Made by a program: the position numbers and the translations under genes | Part shown: positions 19,510 through 27,979 of the stretch, piece after piece | Position numbering within the stretch: position 1 is the first letter of the stretch | How the letters are laid out: each line of letters opens with the position of its first letter | Notes under the pieces: generated by a model | The model's input: the letters and a program-made list of their open reading frames with translations, nothing else | What the model was told of the DNA's origin: nothing | Database searches by the model: none | Origin: Dyella sp. S184 | Lineage (GTDB): Bacteria; Pseudomonadota; Gammaproteobacteria; Xanthomonadales; Rhodanobacteraceae | Length of the DNA: 64,000 nucleotides | Direction: 5' to 3' | Assembly: GCF_009766065.1 (NCBI RefSeq) | Contig: NZ_LMUE01000002.1 | Span: forward strand, 1,275,740 to 1,339,739

Positions 19510-19539
19510 GTCATCCTTGTTTCATCGCCCCATGGGCAG

Positions 19540-19560
19540 GCCGCTGGGGCCAGCGGCGTT
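19540..19560 (+). terminator. Hairpin downstream of TonB receptor gene
   Basis: GCCGCTGG (19540-19547), GG loop, CCAGCGGC (19550-19557) is a perfect 8-bp stem 30 bp after the receptor stop and in the convergent gap before the DUF4105 gene. The T tract is weak (GTTAT). Confidence 0.4.
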
Positions 19561-19621
19561 ATCGCTTGATGATGCGAAACGCCGTGCTGGATCGCCTGCG
19601 GCGGCTTTTATGCGCAGCGCT

Positions 19622-20656
19622 TCAATGGTGTGCATCCGGGGCGTCCTCTGGCTCAACGATGCCCACTCGAATCACTCGGGAGAAATCGTCTCCGGGCTTG
19701 CTGTTCCTGGCCCGTTCGGTGATGCGGCCGCGTTGACGCAGTTCGGCGATCGGCACGCGGCGATCCAGCGCGCCCACCTTGTAGAGGTATTCCGGCAGAT
19801 AGCCGGTCAGCAACAAACGGACATCCCAAGGCAGCCCGGGATCGATCTGTCTGGCCATGCGGTAGACGATGGTTGTGCAGTTTGACGTGATCGTGTTGTA
19901 GAACGCCGGGGTGACGGCCAGCCTGTTCGCGGCATGCACGTAGGAGAGGAACAGCGCGCGCATCGCAGCCCTGTCCATGCGCAGGGGATACAGGTAATCG
20001 TCCTCGCCGCGCACATTGGTGCGTACACGGATGATGTCGCGCTCGTCAGCGGCGGTCAGGATCGTTTCGAACTGCTTGAAGAAGCCGCCGATGGCCGAGT
20101 ACTGCTGGCCGCGTTTCTTGCGGATCTCCACCGAAAAGACCACGTGGCTGCCGTCGTCGAAGCCAAAGGAGATCATCGCGTGCGCGATAGCCGCGCTGCC
20201 CCAATAGGACAACACGGCATCGGCCGAGGCCAGGTGATCCAGGTCGTAGTGACGGGTTTCCCAGCGGGCATCGTAGTCGTCGTCGGTGCGCCAGCTGAAG
20301 TCGCGCACGTTGTTCAGGGTGACCTGGCTGCCTTCCACGTTACCGGTGAGCAGGCGGGATGTGTCGCCGGCCCAGATCCGGTTATTGGATGGCGCTATGC
20401 TCACCCACCAGAACATCAGAACGGCATAGCTCAAGACGTAGATGCCAAATGGCAACCAGCTACGCCGGTTGATCGCAAGGATGACCAGCGCGATCACGCC
20501 GATCACCCAGATAGCACTGCCGATCGTGCGGGTGGCCAGGTTGCCCGGCAATTGGTACCACAGCGCAAGAGCGCCCCACGCGCCCGAACAAAACGTGACC
20601 AGCGCCATCACCGCGATGAGTACCATCCGGCCGATCATCCAGAGCTTCTTCGCCAT
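19622..20656 (-). CDS. DUF4105 (Lnb N-terminal periplasmic domain) membrane protein
   Basis: A 344-residue protein with three N-terminal transmembrane helices (about 8-34, 46-62, 66-88) followed by a soluble DUF4105 domain (about 110-330). Conserved features include HAMISFGFDDGSHVVFSVEIRKK, the YNTITSNCTTIVYRM segment with a candidate catalytic-looking Cys, and the PGLPWDVRLLLTGYLPEYLYK segment. DUF4105 forms the N-terminal periplasmic part of Lnb-like proteins; biochemical function is not established. It is divergent from the hydrolase lipoprotein at 20834, with which it shares a 177-bp intergenic region. Confidence 0.88.
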   Translation of the reverse strand: MAKKLWMIGRMVLIAVMALVTFCSGAWGALALWYQLPGNLATRTIGSAIWVIGVIALVILAINRRSWLPFGIYVLSYAVLMFWWVSIAPSNNRIWAGDTSRLLTGNVEGSQVTLNNVRDFSWRTDDDYDARWETRHYDLDHLASADAVLSYWGSAAIAHAMISFGFDDGSHVVFSVEIRKKRGQQYSAIGGFFKQFETILTAADERDIIRVRTNVRGEDDYLYPLRMDRAAMRALFLSYVHAANRLAVTPAFYNTITSNCTTIVYRMARQIDPGLPWDVRLLLTGYLPEYLYKVGALDRRVPIAELRQRGRITERARNSKPGDDFSRVIRVGIVEPEDAPDAHH

Positions 20657-20833
20657 CTCGTTTCCGCCAGGTCAGCCAATGATCCAAGCGTGCCGCTTTG
20701 GCCGCACGAAGACAACGCACAGCCGAGGCATGCTCCGGAGCCCGCAGCCGGCTTCGGTCACCGTGGGAGTCGTCGTGATGATCCGCCATGGCTACAATCC
20801 GGCAACCGCCCGGCTGAATGGACACGACGCAGC

Positions 20834-22729
20834 ATGAAACGTGGAACGCGCGCCCGGATCACGCGATGCGTCGCCCTCGCCGTGCTGCTTTGCCTCAACG
20901 CCTGCGCGATGGTCGGAGTGAGTCGCGTCAAGACGCACGACTATGTCAACGAACGGCGTGCCGACGTGATCGGCGCCAACCGGTTGAGTGATCGTACGGT
21001 ACAGGCACTCAACGTGGTGGCGCTGACCGTCGACAGTTGCCAGCATGAATTCACCACCTGCACGGATACCGTTGCGCACTCGCCAGGGTTGAATGACGAA
21101 CAGCGACTGTCCGCGCTGGCCGAGCTGTGGCTGGGCAAGGCGATCAGGACCGATCGGGCCAAAGCAGGCACGGCGATGGAAGACCGGACCCTTGACGCGT
21201 TCCTGCAGTCCGCACGCTATGCCTATGCCTATCTGTTCTATACCGCGCGATCGCCCGCCGATCGCGCCTTCGCCCTGCGTCAGGTGCAGGTGATCGGGTT
21301 CTACAACTTTGCCGTGCAACGCACGGTGAGCCGCTTCTTCCAGGAGCTGCCGCAGTTGGGTGCGCAGTGGACGCAGACCTCGCTGGCCGGTTGGGCCGTG
21401 ATGCGCCCGCAGACTGATCTGCGGCTGGCCGACAACGCACGCGTACCGACCGAGCTGATTCCCGCAGCCGACCTGCGTTTCAAAGGGTTGCGCAACGTCT
21501 ACCAGCGCGATGGTTTTGGCTCGGACTTCGTCGCCGTGACGCCACCCGAAGCACCCAACGACGACGTGCCATGGCGAGAGCCCGACTACGCGTCGATGAC
21601 CGGTGCGCTGGTCTTCGATGGCAACACGCTGGACCAGGTGCTGTCGGCAAAGCGGGTGCAGTTGCTGGTCCGGGACCCCTATCGCGACGACACCATCACG
21701 ATTGGCGGCCGCACCGTGCCGCTGGGTGCGAACTTCACCGCCGCCTATGGCATCTGGCTGGCCCGCTCCGGCTTCGCCAGCCAGTCGATCCGTTCCCTGC
21801 TGGGCCGCGAGGGCGGCATCACGACACCGCGTGTGCTGATGATGCAGCCGTACGATCCCAATCGCCTGACCGTGGTCATGCTGCATGGGCTAGGCAGCAG
21901 CCCGGAAGCGTGGATCAACGTGGCGAACGAAGTCATGGGCGACGAGGAGCTACGCCGCAATTACCAAGTGTGGGAGATCTATTACCCCACCAACGCGCCA
22001 GTCGCGGTCAATCTCGCCAATATCCGCAAGGCACTCGATGCGACGCTGCAGCACTTCGACCCCTCCGGCCACGCACGCGCGTCGCAGAACATGGTGCTGA
22101 TAGGGCACAGCATGGGTGGCCTCATCGCACGCCTGCTGGTGTCATCGAGTGGCGACAAGCTGTGGAGCCTCGTGCCGGAGCGTGCCGATCTGTCGCCGGC
22201 AAAACGGGCCATGCTGCACGAACGCCTCGCGCCCTATCTGCAGTTCACGCCGATGCCGCAGGTGACCCGTGCCGTCTTCCTGGCCACCCCGCATCGCGGC
22301 ACGCCTTACGCCCAGCACCGGCTGGCACGCTGGATCGGCAACCTGGTCCGCCTGCCCCTCAGCGTGCTGAAGGAAGTGGCGAGCCTGTCCGACCTGCTGA
22401 AGGACGACACCAACACGGGTTCGCCCCTGCGCATACCCAACGGCATCGACAACCTAAGCGATACCGATCCTTTCATCGTCGCCGCCGCGAACCTGCCGAT
22501 CTCGCCGCACGTGCGCTATCACACGATTGTCGGCGTCTACAAATCTAAAGGCCCGTTGCAGTACAGCGACGACGGCCTGGTGCCCTACAAGAGCTCGCAC
22601 CTGGACGGCGCTGACTCCGAACTCGCCGTTCCCTCATGGCACAGCGTGCAGGAAACGCCTGCGGCGATCCTGGAATTGCGCAGAATTCTCAGGCTTCATG
22701 TAGCGGCGCTCGACGAAGCGCGGCCATAG
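20834..22729 (+). CDS. Lipoprotein alpha/beta hydrolase (PGAP1/lipase-like)
   Basis: A 631-residue lipoprotein. The ATG at 20834 opens a lipoprotein signal with lipobox LNAC (Cys about 23). An N-terminal helical region (about 30-340) precedes an alpha/beta hydrolase domain: TVVMLHGLGSSPEAW (oxyanion HG), nucleophile elbow GHSMGG with S426, and FLATPHRGTP. A candidate acid lies in SDDGLVPYKSSH and a His in SWHSVQETP. It is probably an envelope-anchored esterase or lipase; substrate unknown. A longer open frame upstream is antisense to DUF4105 and was not used. Confidence 0.9.
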   Translation: MKRGTRARITRCVALAVLLCLNACAMVGVSRVKTHDYVNERRADVIGANRLSDRTVQALNVVALTVDSCQHEFTTCTDTVAHSPGLNDEQRLSALAELWLGKAIRTDRAKAGTAMEDRTLDAFLQSARYAYAYLFYTARSPADRAFALRQVQVIGFYNFAVQRTVSRFFQELPQLGAQWTQTSLAGWAVMRPQTDLRLADNARVPTELIPAADLRFKGLRNVYQRDGFGSDFVAVTPPEAPNDDVPWREPDYASMTGALVFDGNTLDQVLSAKRVQLLVRDPYRDDTITIGGRTVPLGANFTAAYGIWLARSGFASQSIRSLLGREGGITTPRVLMMQPYDPNRLTVVMLHGLGSSPEAWINVANEVMGDEELRRNYQVWEIYYPTNAPVAVNLANIRKALDATLQHFDPSGHARASQNMVLIGHSMGGLIARLLVSSSGDKLWSLVPERADLSPAKRAMLHERLAPYLQFTPMPQVTRAVFLATPHRGTPYAQHRLARWIGNLVRLPLSVLKEVASLSDLLKDDTNTGSPLRIPNGIDNLSDTDPFIVAAANLPISPHVRYHTIVGVYKSKGPLQYSDDGLVPYKSSHLDGADSELAVPSWHSVQETPAAILELRRILRLHVAALDEARP

Positions 22730-22759
22730 CTTGCTATTGCCGATGCGACAAGATTCTGT

Positions 22760-22788
22760 AACTCCGCCGTGCCAGCTGATGCGGAGTT
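22760..22788 (+). terminator. Candidate terminator after the hydrolase gene
   Basis: AACTCCGC (22760-22767) pairs with GCGGAGTT (22781-22788) across a 13-nt loop, 31 bp after the hydrolase stop, followed by GCTTTC. Moderate stem, short T run. Confidence 0.4.
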
Positions 22789-22871
22789 GCTTTCAGACTG
22801 GCTCGAATCCATCGCCTTATCTGCAGCTAATATGGCCATCCATTGGCTGATGCCTGACGGAGACGAATCTC

Positions 22872-24332
22872 ATGACGACGTCCTCCCACCTGCAAGTTGC
22901 CCGTTCCCGAACCGGCAGCCGGACGACTAGCGGGCAAAAGGTATCCAACACAGTTGAGGCGCATCTACCAAAGCAGACGCATATTCAGTCGATTGAGGAA
23001 CGGTTGAAGCTTGCGCGGTCCCTGCGATCCGATTGTCCGCGCAAGTCACATGCGGGTTGGAAACCTCCGAGGAATCGACATGACCCTGTTGACACACTGA
23101 TTGCCAGTTCCGAGGGACGCGTTCCCCATCTTGTACCCATACGTTATGGCCGCATGATGGAATCGCCATTCGCTTTCTATCGTGGTGGCGCAGCCATCAT
23201 GGCGGGGGACCTGGCGCATACACCCTCAACGGGTGTGCCTCTGCAGATCTGTGGTGATTGTCATCTATTGAACTTCGGTGGATTTGCCACACCCGAGCGC
23301 CGACTGGTTTTCGATATCAATGATTTTGATGAAACCAGCGTTGGCCCATGGGAGTGGGATATCAAGCGGCTTGCGGCAAGCTTCTTCATCGCGGCACAGG
23401 CCAACGGATTTTCCAGGGATGTAGGACGGGATGCTGCCTGGTACGCGACCAGCGCTTATCGCGATCGCCTGATCGAGTACGGAGAAATGCCGCTGCTCGA
23501 AGCCTGGTATGACTACCTCGATCTCCACAAGATCATTGATCAAATCGCCGATCCGACGATGAAGAAGCTCGCGACATCGCGGCTGAGAAAAGCCACCGAA
23601 TATACGGTGCACACCAAGGAATTCGTGAAATTCGCCGTGGCGGATGGCCTGCCTCCACGTATTCGCGATGAACCACCGCTCATCTACCATGACGATGCAA
23701 GCGACGCGGTCAAGAACCGCAAGGTGGTCGATCGCGCCTTCGCGCATTATCGCCTCACGCTTCAGCCGCAAAGGCGGCTTCTGCTGGATCGTTTCAAGAT
23801 TGTCGATGTGGCGATGAAAGTGGTGGGTGTCGGCAGTGTGGGGACGTATTGCGGCATCCTGCTCATGGTCTCCGGCTCGGGGGACCCGTTGTTCCTGCAG
23901 TTCAAGGAGGCGCGAACCTCGGTCATCGAACCCTACGCCGGCGCGAGTATCTACAAGCATCACGGCCAGCGCGTGGTCGTCGGACAGCGCATGATGCAGT
24001 CGGCAAGCGACATTTTTCTTGGGTGGACCCGGGGTGGTACACGCCAGTTCTATGTTCGCCAACTTCGCGATGCCAAGATCTCTCCTGACACCACCGTCAT
24101 GAAGCCGACGAATCTTCGCAACTATGCAAAGCTCTGTGGGCGGGCCTTGGCGCGTGCGCATGCGCGAACCGGCGACGCGGTAATGCTGGGCGCATATCTA
24201 GGGAAAGGCGATGCCTTTCCGGATGCCATTGCATCGTTCGCTGCTGGCTACGCCAATCAAAATGAACGTGATCACCAGGCGCTCGTACGTGCCGTGCGCC
24301 AGGGGCGTGTCGAGGCACGCGTCATTGGTTGA
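22872..24332 (+). CDS. DUF2252 domain-containing protein
   Basis: A 486-residue cytoplasmic protein matching DUF2252 over nearly its whole length: RYGRMMESPFAFYRGGAAIMAGDLA at about 92-116, then ICGDCHLLNFGGFATPERRLVFDINDFDET, which resembles the catalytic loop and DFD motif of aminoglycoside-phosphotransferase-like kinases, then EWDIKRLAAS. A later GDPLFLQFKEARTSV and QRMMQSASDIFLGW are also typical. The family is uncharacterised; the kinase-like resemblance suggests phosphotransfer but this is inference. The N-terminal 45 residues are Ser/Thr/Arg-rich and less conserved. Flanking genes are not obviously related. Confidence 0.88.
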   Translation: MTTSSHLQVARSRTGSRTTSGQKVSNTVEAHLPKQTHIQSIEERLKLARSLRSDCPRKSHAGWKPPRNRHDPVDTLIASSEGRVPHLVPIRYGRMMESPFAFYRGGAAIMAGDLAHTPSTGVPLQICGDCHLLNFGGFATPERRLVFDINDFDETSVGPWEWDIKRLAASFFIAAQANGFSRDVGRDAAWYATSAYRDRLIEYGEMPLLEAWYDYLDLHKIIDQIADPTMKKLATSRLRKATEYTVHTKEFVKFAVADGLPPRIRDEPPLIYHDDASDAVKNRKVVDRAFAHYRLTLQPQRRLLLDRFKIVDVAMKVVGVGSVGTYCGILLMVSGSGDPLFLQFKEARTSVIEPYAGASIYKHHGQRVVVGQRMMQSASDIFLGWTRGGTRQFYVRQLRDAKISPDTTVMKPTNLRNYAKLCGRALARAHARTGDAVMLGAYLGKGDAFPDAIASFAAGYANQNERDHQALVRAVRQGRVEARVIG

Positions 24333-24373
24333 CCGCGGCATGTAACGATCGCCTTCGGCCCCTGTTCTTCAGG

Positions 24374-26620
24374 TCAAGGCAACATGCGGCATGCATTGGT
24401 CGCGCACTGACCCGCCTGCAGCTCGATGCTGCTGTTTCCTTCAAACGACGAAGACGAATGCCCCAGCTGCAGCTGGTAATGCCCCGCTGAACGCAGCCAC
24501 AAATGCGTTGTCGCGTCATAGTTGGCGAGGATGCGCGGATCGGCCGTGATCTCCAAATGCCGCGTCTCGCCAGCTTTCAGCGCGATGCGGCTCCAGCCGG
24601 CGAGACGACGCACCTGCCCACTTCCCGGTAGCGTCACATAAAGCTGCGGCACATCGACACCGTCGCGCTTGCCTTGATTGCTCACGTCAAAGCTGGCGAC
24701 CAGCCGCCCGCTCTTCCACTGCACCTGCAACTTGTCGTAGCCGAAGTGGGTATAGCTCAACCCATAGCCGAAGGCGAACAGCGGTTCGATGCCACGACGC
24801 TGGAACCAGCGATAACCGACGTCCGCACCCTCGATGTTGTAATCGACCGAGTCGGCTGGCTGGCCTTGAGGCATCAGCCCGATCGGGGTGAAGCCGGCGC
24901 CGGGAATCTGCGGACGTGGCAACTGCGATTCGTCGCGCGGCCAGCTCATCGGCAGACGACCTGAGGGCGCCACCTCGCCAAACAGCAGCCGCGTGATCGC
25001 TTCGCCACCGCGGGCGCCCGGATACCAGGCCTCGAGTACCGCACCCACCTGCCCCAGCCACGGCATGCTCAACGGCCCGTTGTTCTCGAGCACCACGATG
25101 GTGTGCGGGTTGGCCTTGGCCACCGCCGCAACGAGCGCGTCCTGGTTGTCAGGCACCGTCATATGGGGCCAGTCGAACGATTCGGCCGACCACTGCTCGA
25201 CGAACACCACGGCGACGTCCGAGTGAGCAGCCAGCTGCGCCGCCGCCGCGATGTCGCGGCCATCGTTGTACTGCACCTTTCCGTGCACACGGCGGCTGAT
25301 CGCTGCCAGCGGTGGCGACGGTTGATAGAAGCGTGGGCCCGGCCACTCTTGCGGCGGCGGCAGCTCGTTGGTCGCATTGCCATCGGGTGGAGTGACCGCC
25401 GAGGAGCCGCCGCCGCTCAGCACGCCAAGGTCAGCGTGCCCGCCGATCACTGCGATGGATGCCAGCCTCGGCGACAGCGGCAGCAGATCATCCTCGTTGC
25501 GCAGGAGCACGGCACCGGCTTCCTCCGCCCGTTGTGCCACCGAACCATCGGCAGCGTAATCGAGCGATCCCTGCTTTGATGGGTGATCAATCACGCCGAC
25601 CGCGAACATGCTGCGCAGGATGCGCCGCACCATGTCGTCGATACGCGCCTGCGGCACTTCGCCGGACGCGACAGCCGCGCGCAGCGGTTTGTCGAAATAC
25701 ACCGTCTGGTCGAAAGACTCGCCGGCCGATTCCTGGTCCAGCCCGGCCAGCACTGCCTTTCCCGCGCTGTACACGGCGCCCCAGTCGGACATCACGAAGC
25801 CCGGATAGGCCCAGTCGTGTTTCAGCACCTGATTGAGCAGCCAATCGTTCTCACAGGCATACACCGCATTGACGCGGTTGTAAGCACACATCACCGCACC
25901 AGGATGACCGATGCCGATGGCGATCTCGAAAGCGAGCAGGTCCGATTCATGGGCCGCTTTCGGGTCGATCTGCGCGCTGAGCGTGTGGCGCCCGGTTTCC
26001 AGCGCATTCAGCGCAAAGTGCTTGACGGTGGCGATGACCTGCTGGCTCTGCACACCCTGCACGGCGTGGCCGACGATAATGCCGGCCAGCAGCGGGTCTT
26101 CGCCGGCGTATTCGAAGTTGCGCCCGTTGCGAGGATCGCGCTCCAGATCGAGGCCACCCGCAAGCAGCACATTGAAACCCCTGCGCCTCGCCTCGCCACC
26201 TATCATCGCTCCACCGGCGTACGCCAGCTGCGGGTCAAAGCTCGCCGCCGTCGCCAGTCCCGAAGGCAATGAGGTGGCACCCTTGCCGTTCAAATCAGGA
26301 CGCGCGATGCCCAGCCCCGCATCGCTCTCCTGCAAGGCTGGCAGACCCAGCCGCGATATCGCAGGCACGTACCCGGCCGAATTCAGTGCACCGACGGGCA
26401 TGGGCCGGCCGTTATTGGCTTCGCCGAAATCGGAACGGATCAAGCGGAACTTCTCGTCCTGCGTCATCGCCTTGAGCACCAGCTCAGCACGCTGGTCGGG
26501 CGACAGCGACGTATTCATCCACGGTCGTTCCGGCGCTTGCGCAGCTGTGGCCGCCATCGACGCCATGCCGATGGCGCAGGCGAGGGTCAGGCAATGGTCC
26601 AGACGACAACGCAAGTTCAT
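24374..26620 (-). CDS. Exported glycoside hydrolase family 3 beta-glucosidase-like enzyme
   Basis: A 748-residue protein from ATG 26620, with GGAG 7 nt upstream and a signal peptide ending near AAQA (about 29). GH3 N-domain (about 40-340): KHFALNALETGRHTL (K200-H201), and nucleophile D279 in VMSDWG. C-domain (about 365-600): AVIGGHADLGVLSGGGSSAV and the region LENNGPLSMPW...VLEAWYPGARGGEAITRLLFGEVAPSGRLPMSW. A fibronectin-III-like end (about 655-740) has QLYVTLPGSG and RLAGWSRIALKAGE. It hydrolyses terminal beta-glycosidic bonds in the periplasm; exact glycoside unknown. It lies 62 bp downstream of DUF2894 on the same strand, which may be read-through but is not evidence of shared function. 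Confidence 0.93.
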   Translation of the reverse strand: MNLRCRLDHCLTLACAIGMASMAATAAQAPERPWMNTSLSPDQRAELVLKAMTQDEKFRLIRSDFGEANNGRPMPVGALNSAGYVPAISRLGLPALQESDAGLGIARPDLNGKGATSLPSGLATAASFDPQLAYAGGAMIGGEARRRGFNVLLAGGLDLERDPRNGRNFEYAGEDPLLAGIIVGHAVQGVQSQQVIATVKHFALNALETGRHTLSAQIDPKAAHESDLLAFEIAIGIGHPGAVMCAYNRVNAVYACENDWLLNQVLKHDWAYPGFVMSDWGAVYSAGKAVLAGLDQESAGESFDQTVYFDKPLRAAVASGEVPQARIDDMVRRILRSMFAVGVIDHPSKQGSLDYAADGSVAQRAEEAGAVLLRNEDDLLPLSPRLASIAVIGGHADLGVLSGGGSSAVTPPDGNATNELPPPQEWPGPRFYQPSPPLAAISRRVHGKVQYNDGRDIAAAAQLAAHSDVAVVFVEQWSAESFDWPHMTVPDNQDALVAAVAKANPHTIVVLENNGPLSMPWLGQVGAVLEAWYPGARGGEAITRLLFGEVAPSGRLPMSWPRDESQLPRPQIPGAGFTPIGLMPQGQPADSVDYNIEGADVGYRWFQRRGIEPLFAFGYGLSYTHFGYDKLQVQWKSGRLVASFDVSNQGKRDGVDVPQLYVTLPGSGQVRRLAGWSRIALKAGETRHLEITADPRILANYDATTHLWLRSAGHYQLQLGHSSSSFEGNSSIELQAGQCATNACRMLP

Positions 26621-26682
26621 GGCAGCTCTCCGGATTCGCTCATCCGCAAGGATGCCATGTCGGAAGGCCAACTTCACTCACG

Positions 26683-27339
26683 TTACCCGCGCGGTTTACC
26701 CCGAGCACGTTTTCTGGCACTCACGGCTCGAGGCCCATCCTTGGCTGCCAGGGCCCCACCGTCGCTCATCTGTTCCATCCACGACATGGTGTCGACGTAC
26801 GACAGGAACTGCTGGAGATACCCTGGCGAAAGCTCGCGCATGAGGGTGAGCGACCGGTGTACGAGGCTGCCCGAGTTGAGGGGGCCAGCATTGGCAGGCA
26901 CCTGCTCCAGCGACTGCCGAACCTGGCTTTTCGTGCGGACCTCGGACCAGGTTTTTCTGAACTCATCGAGCGCCTCCAATTTTGGAAAAATGGAGACCTG
27001 AGAAGATGCGTCACTCGCGGCGAGATCGTCGTCGCGCGTCGACGCGTAGTTGGCGATGTGATCGATCAGTCCGCCCAGCGCCCCACGAGCAGGTGTGCAT
27101 GACGTTGTCGCGTTGTTGGCATGGCCTGGGTTTGATGCCGCGATTTCGAGATCGTCGGCGTAGGCATCGATAAGCTTGGACAGTCTGTCGTCCAGAATTC
27201 GTCGCGCCTCGCCATCGTGACCCGTCGCGCGCCGCTCCAGCGCTTCAATGAAATGAAATTGCAGGGGATTCAGGCGATCGGCGTCCTGCTCGCGCCACGC
27301 GTCGAGTATTGCCCGGGCGCGTGTTTCGCTATTACTCAT
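26683..27339 (-). CDS. DUF2894 protein, last gene of motor-like operon
   Basis: A 218-residue soluble protein of the DUF2894 family. The N-terminal 70 residues are predicted helical (RARAILDAWREQDADRLNPLQFHFIEALERRA), the middle is a variable linker, and the C-terminal half holds LNSGSLVHRSLTLMRELSPGYLQQFLSYVDTMSWME, the family signature. It ends in a basic tail (ARKRARGKPRG). No enzyme motif or membrane segment is visible. Its ATG overlaps the OmpA-protein stop by 8 bp, so expression is coupled to the ZorB/MotB-like gene. Role unknown; by position it may be a cytoplasmic partner of the motor complex. Confidence 0.85.
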   Translation of the reverse strand: MSNSETRARAILDAWREQDADRLNPLQFHFIEALERRATGHDGEARRILDDRLSKLIDAYADDLEIAASNPGHANNATTSCTPARGALGGLIDHIANYASTRDDDLAASDASSQVSIFPKLEALDEFRKTWSEVRTKSQVRQSLEQVPANAGPLNSGSLVHRSLTLMRELSPGYLQQFLSYVDTMSWMEQMSDGGALAAKDGPRAVSARKRARGKPRG

Positions 27340-27979
27340 GAGGCGTCACGGTCGCCGTCGGCTGCTTCGGGATGGGTGAAATTTCCACACGCCGGTTCCG
27401 CGCCCGCCCCTCGTCATCGGCATTCGAACTCGCCGGCTGCTCGGCACCGAACGCGGCAGCAAATACCGAGGAGGCCGGGAGGCCATCGACGATCAAGGCA
27501 CGGGTCACGGTCAACGCGCGCTCGGCGGACAACTCCCAGTTGTCGGCAAACTGCCGATTGCCATCGCGTACTTGCCGGTCGTCAGTGAAGCCGCTCACCA
27601 TCAGGATTTCGTCGCGAGACTTGAGGTAGTCGGAAAGCGGGGCCGCCAGACTCTTCAATACCTCTCGCCCTTCCGGCTGAAGCTGATCGGAGTTCAGCGC
27701 GAACAACACACTGCCGCGAATACCGATGCGCCCATTGACGAGCGTCACCCGGCCAGCGGCCAGCGGAACCGCCAACGCCTGCTCCAACGTCATTCGGCGT
27801 TGCGCCTCGGTCTGTCGCTGTTTGACTGCTTCATCCAGCTTGTTCGAGAGTTGCAGCTGCACGCCGATCACGCCTACCAGGATCAGCACGAACACACCCA
27901 GCAGCACCGACATCAGGTCGCCGAAGGCAGCCCAGATCGGTGCTGTCGACTCCTCGACGCCATCAAGTTCGTCGCTCAT
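27332..27979 (-). CDS. MotB/ZorB-like OmpA-domain protein
   Basis: A 215-residue protein with one N-terminal transmembrane helix (about 17-39) and a periplasmic OmpA/MotB peptidoglycan-binding domain (about 80-200; FTDDRQV, NWELSAERALTVTRAL, NRRVEI). The segment WAAFGDLMSVLLGVFVLIL places Asp21 at the start of the helix, as in MotB D32 and ZorB, where it carries protons. The region between is a short helical linker (about 42-75). It overlaps the DUF802 gene by 4 bp (ATGA) and DUF2894 by 8 bp. Stator-like role with the DUF802 protein is inferred from fold, charge and operon. Confidence 0.9.
   Translation of the reverse strand: MSDELDGVEESTAPIWAAFGDLMSVLLGVFVLILVGVIGVQLQLSNKLDEAVKQRQTEAQRRMTLEQALAVPLAAGRVTLVNGRIGIRGSVLFALNSDQLQPEGREVLKSLAAPLSDYLKSRDEILMVSGFTDDRQVRDGNRQFADNWELSAERALTVTRALIVDGLPASSVFAAAFGAEQPASSNADDEGRARNRRVEISPIPKQPTATVTPHE

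Noticed and set aside
19934-20833. Upstream extension of the hydrolase lipoprotein frame
   Set aside because: The extension is antisense to DUF4105, whereas a lipoprotein signal starts at 20834.
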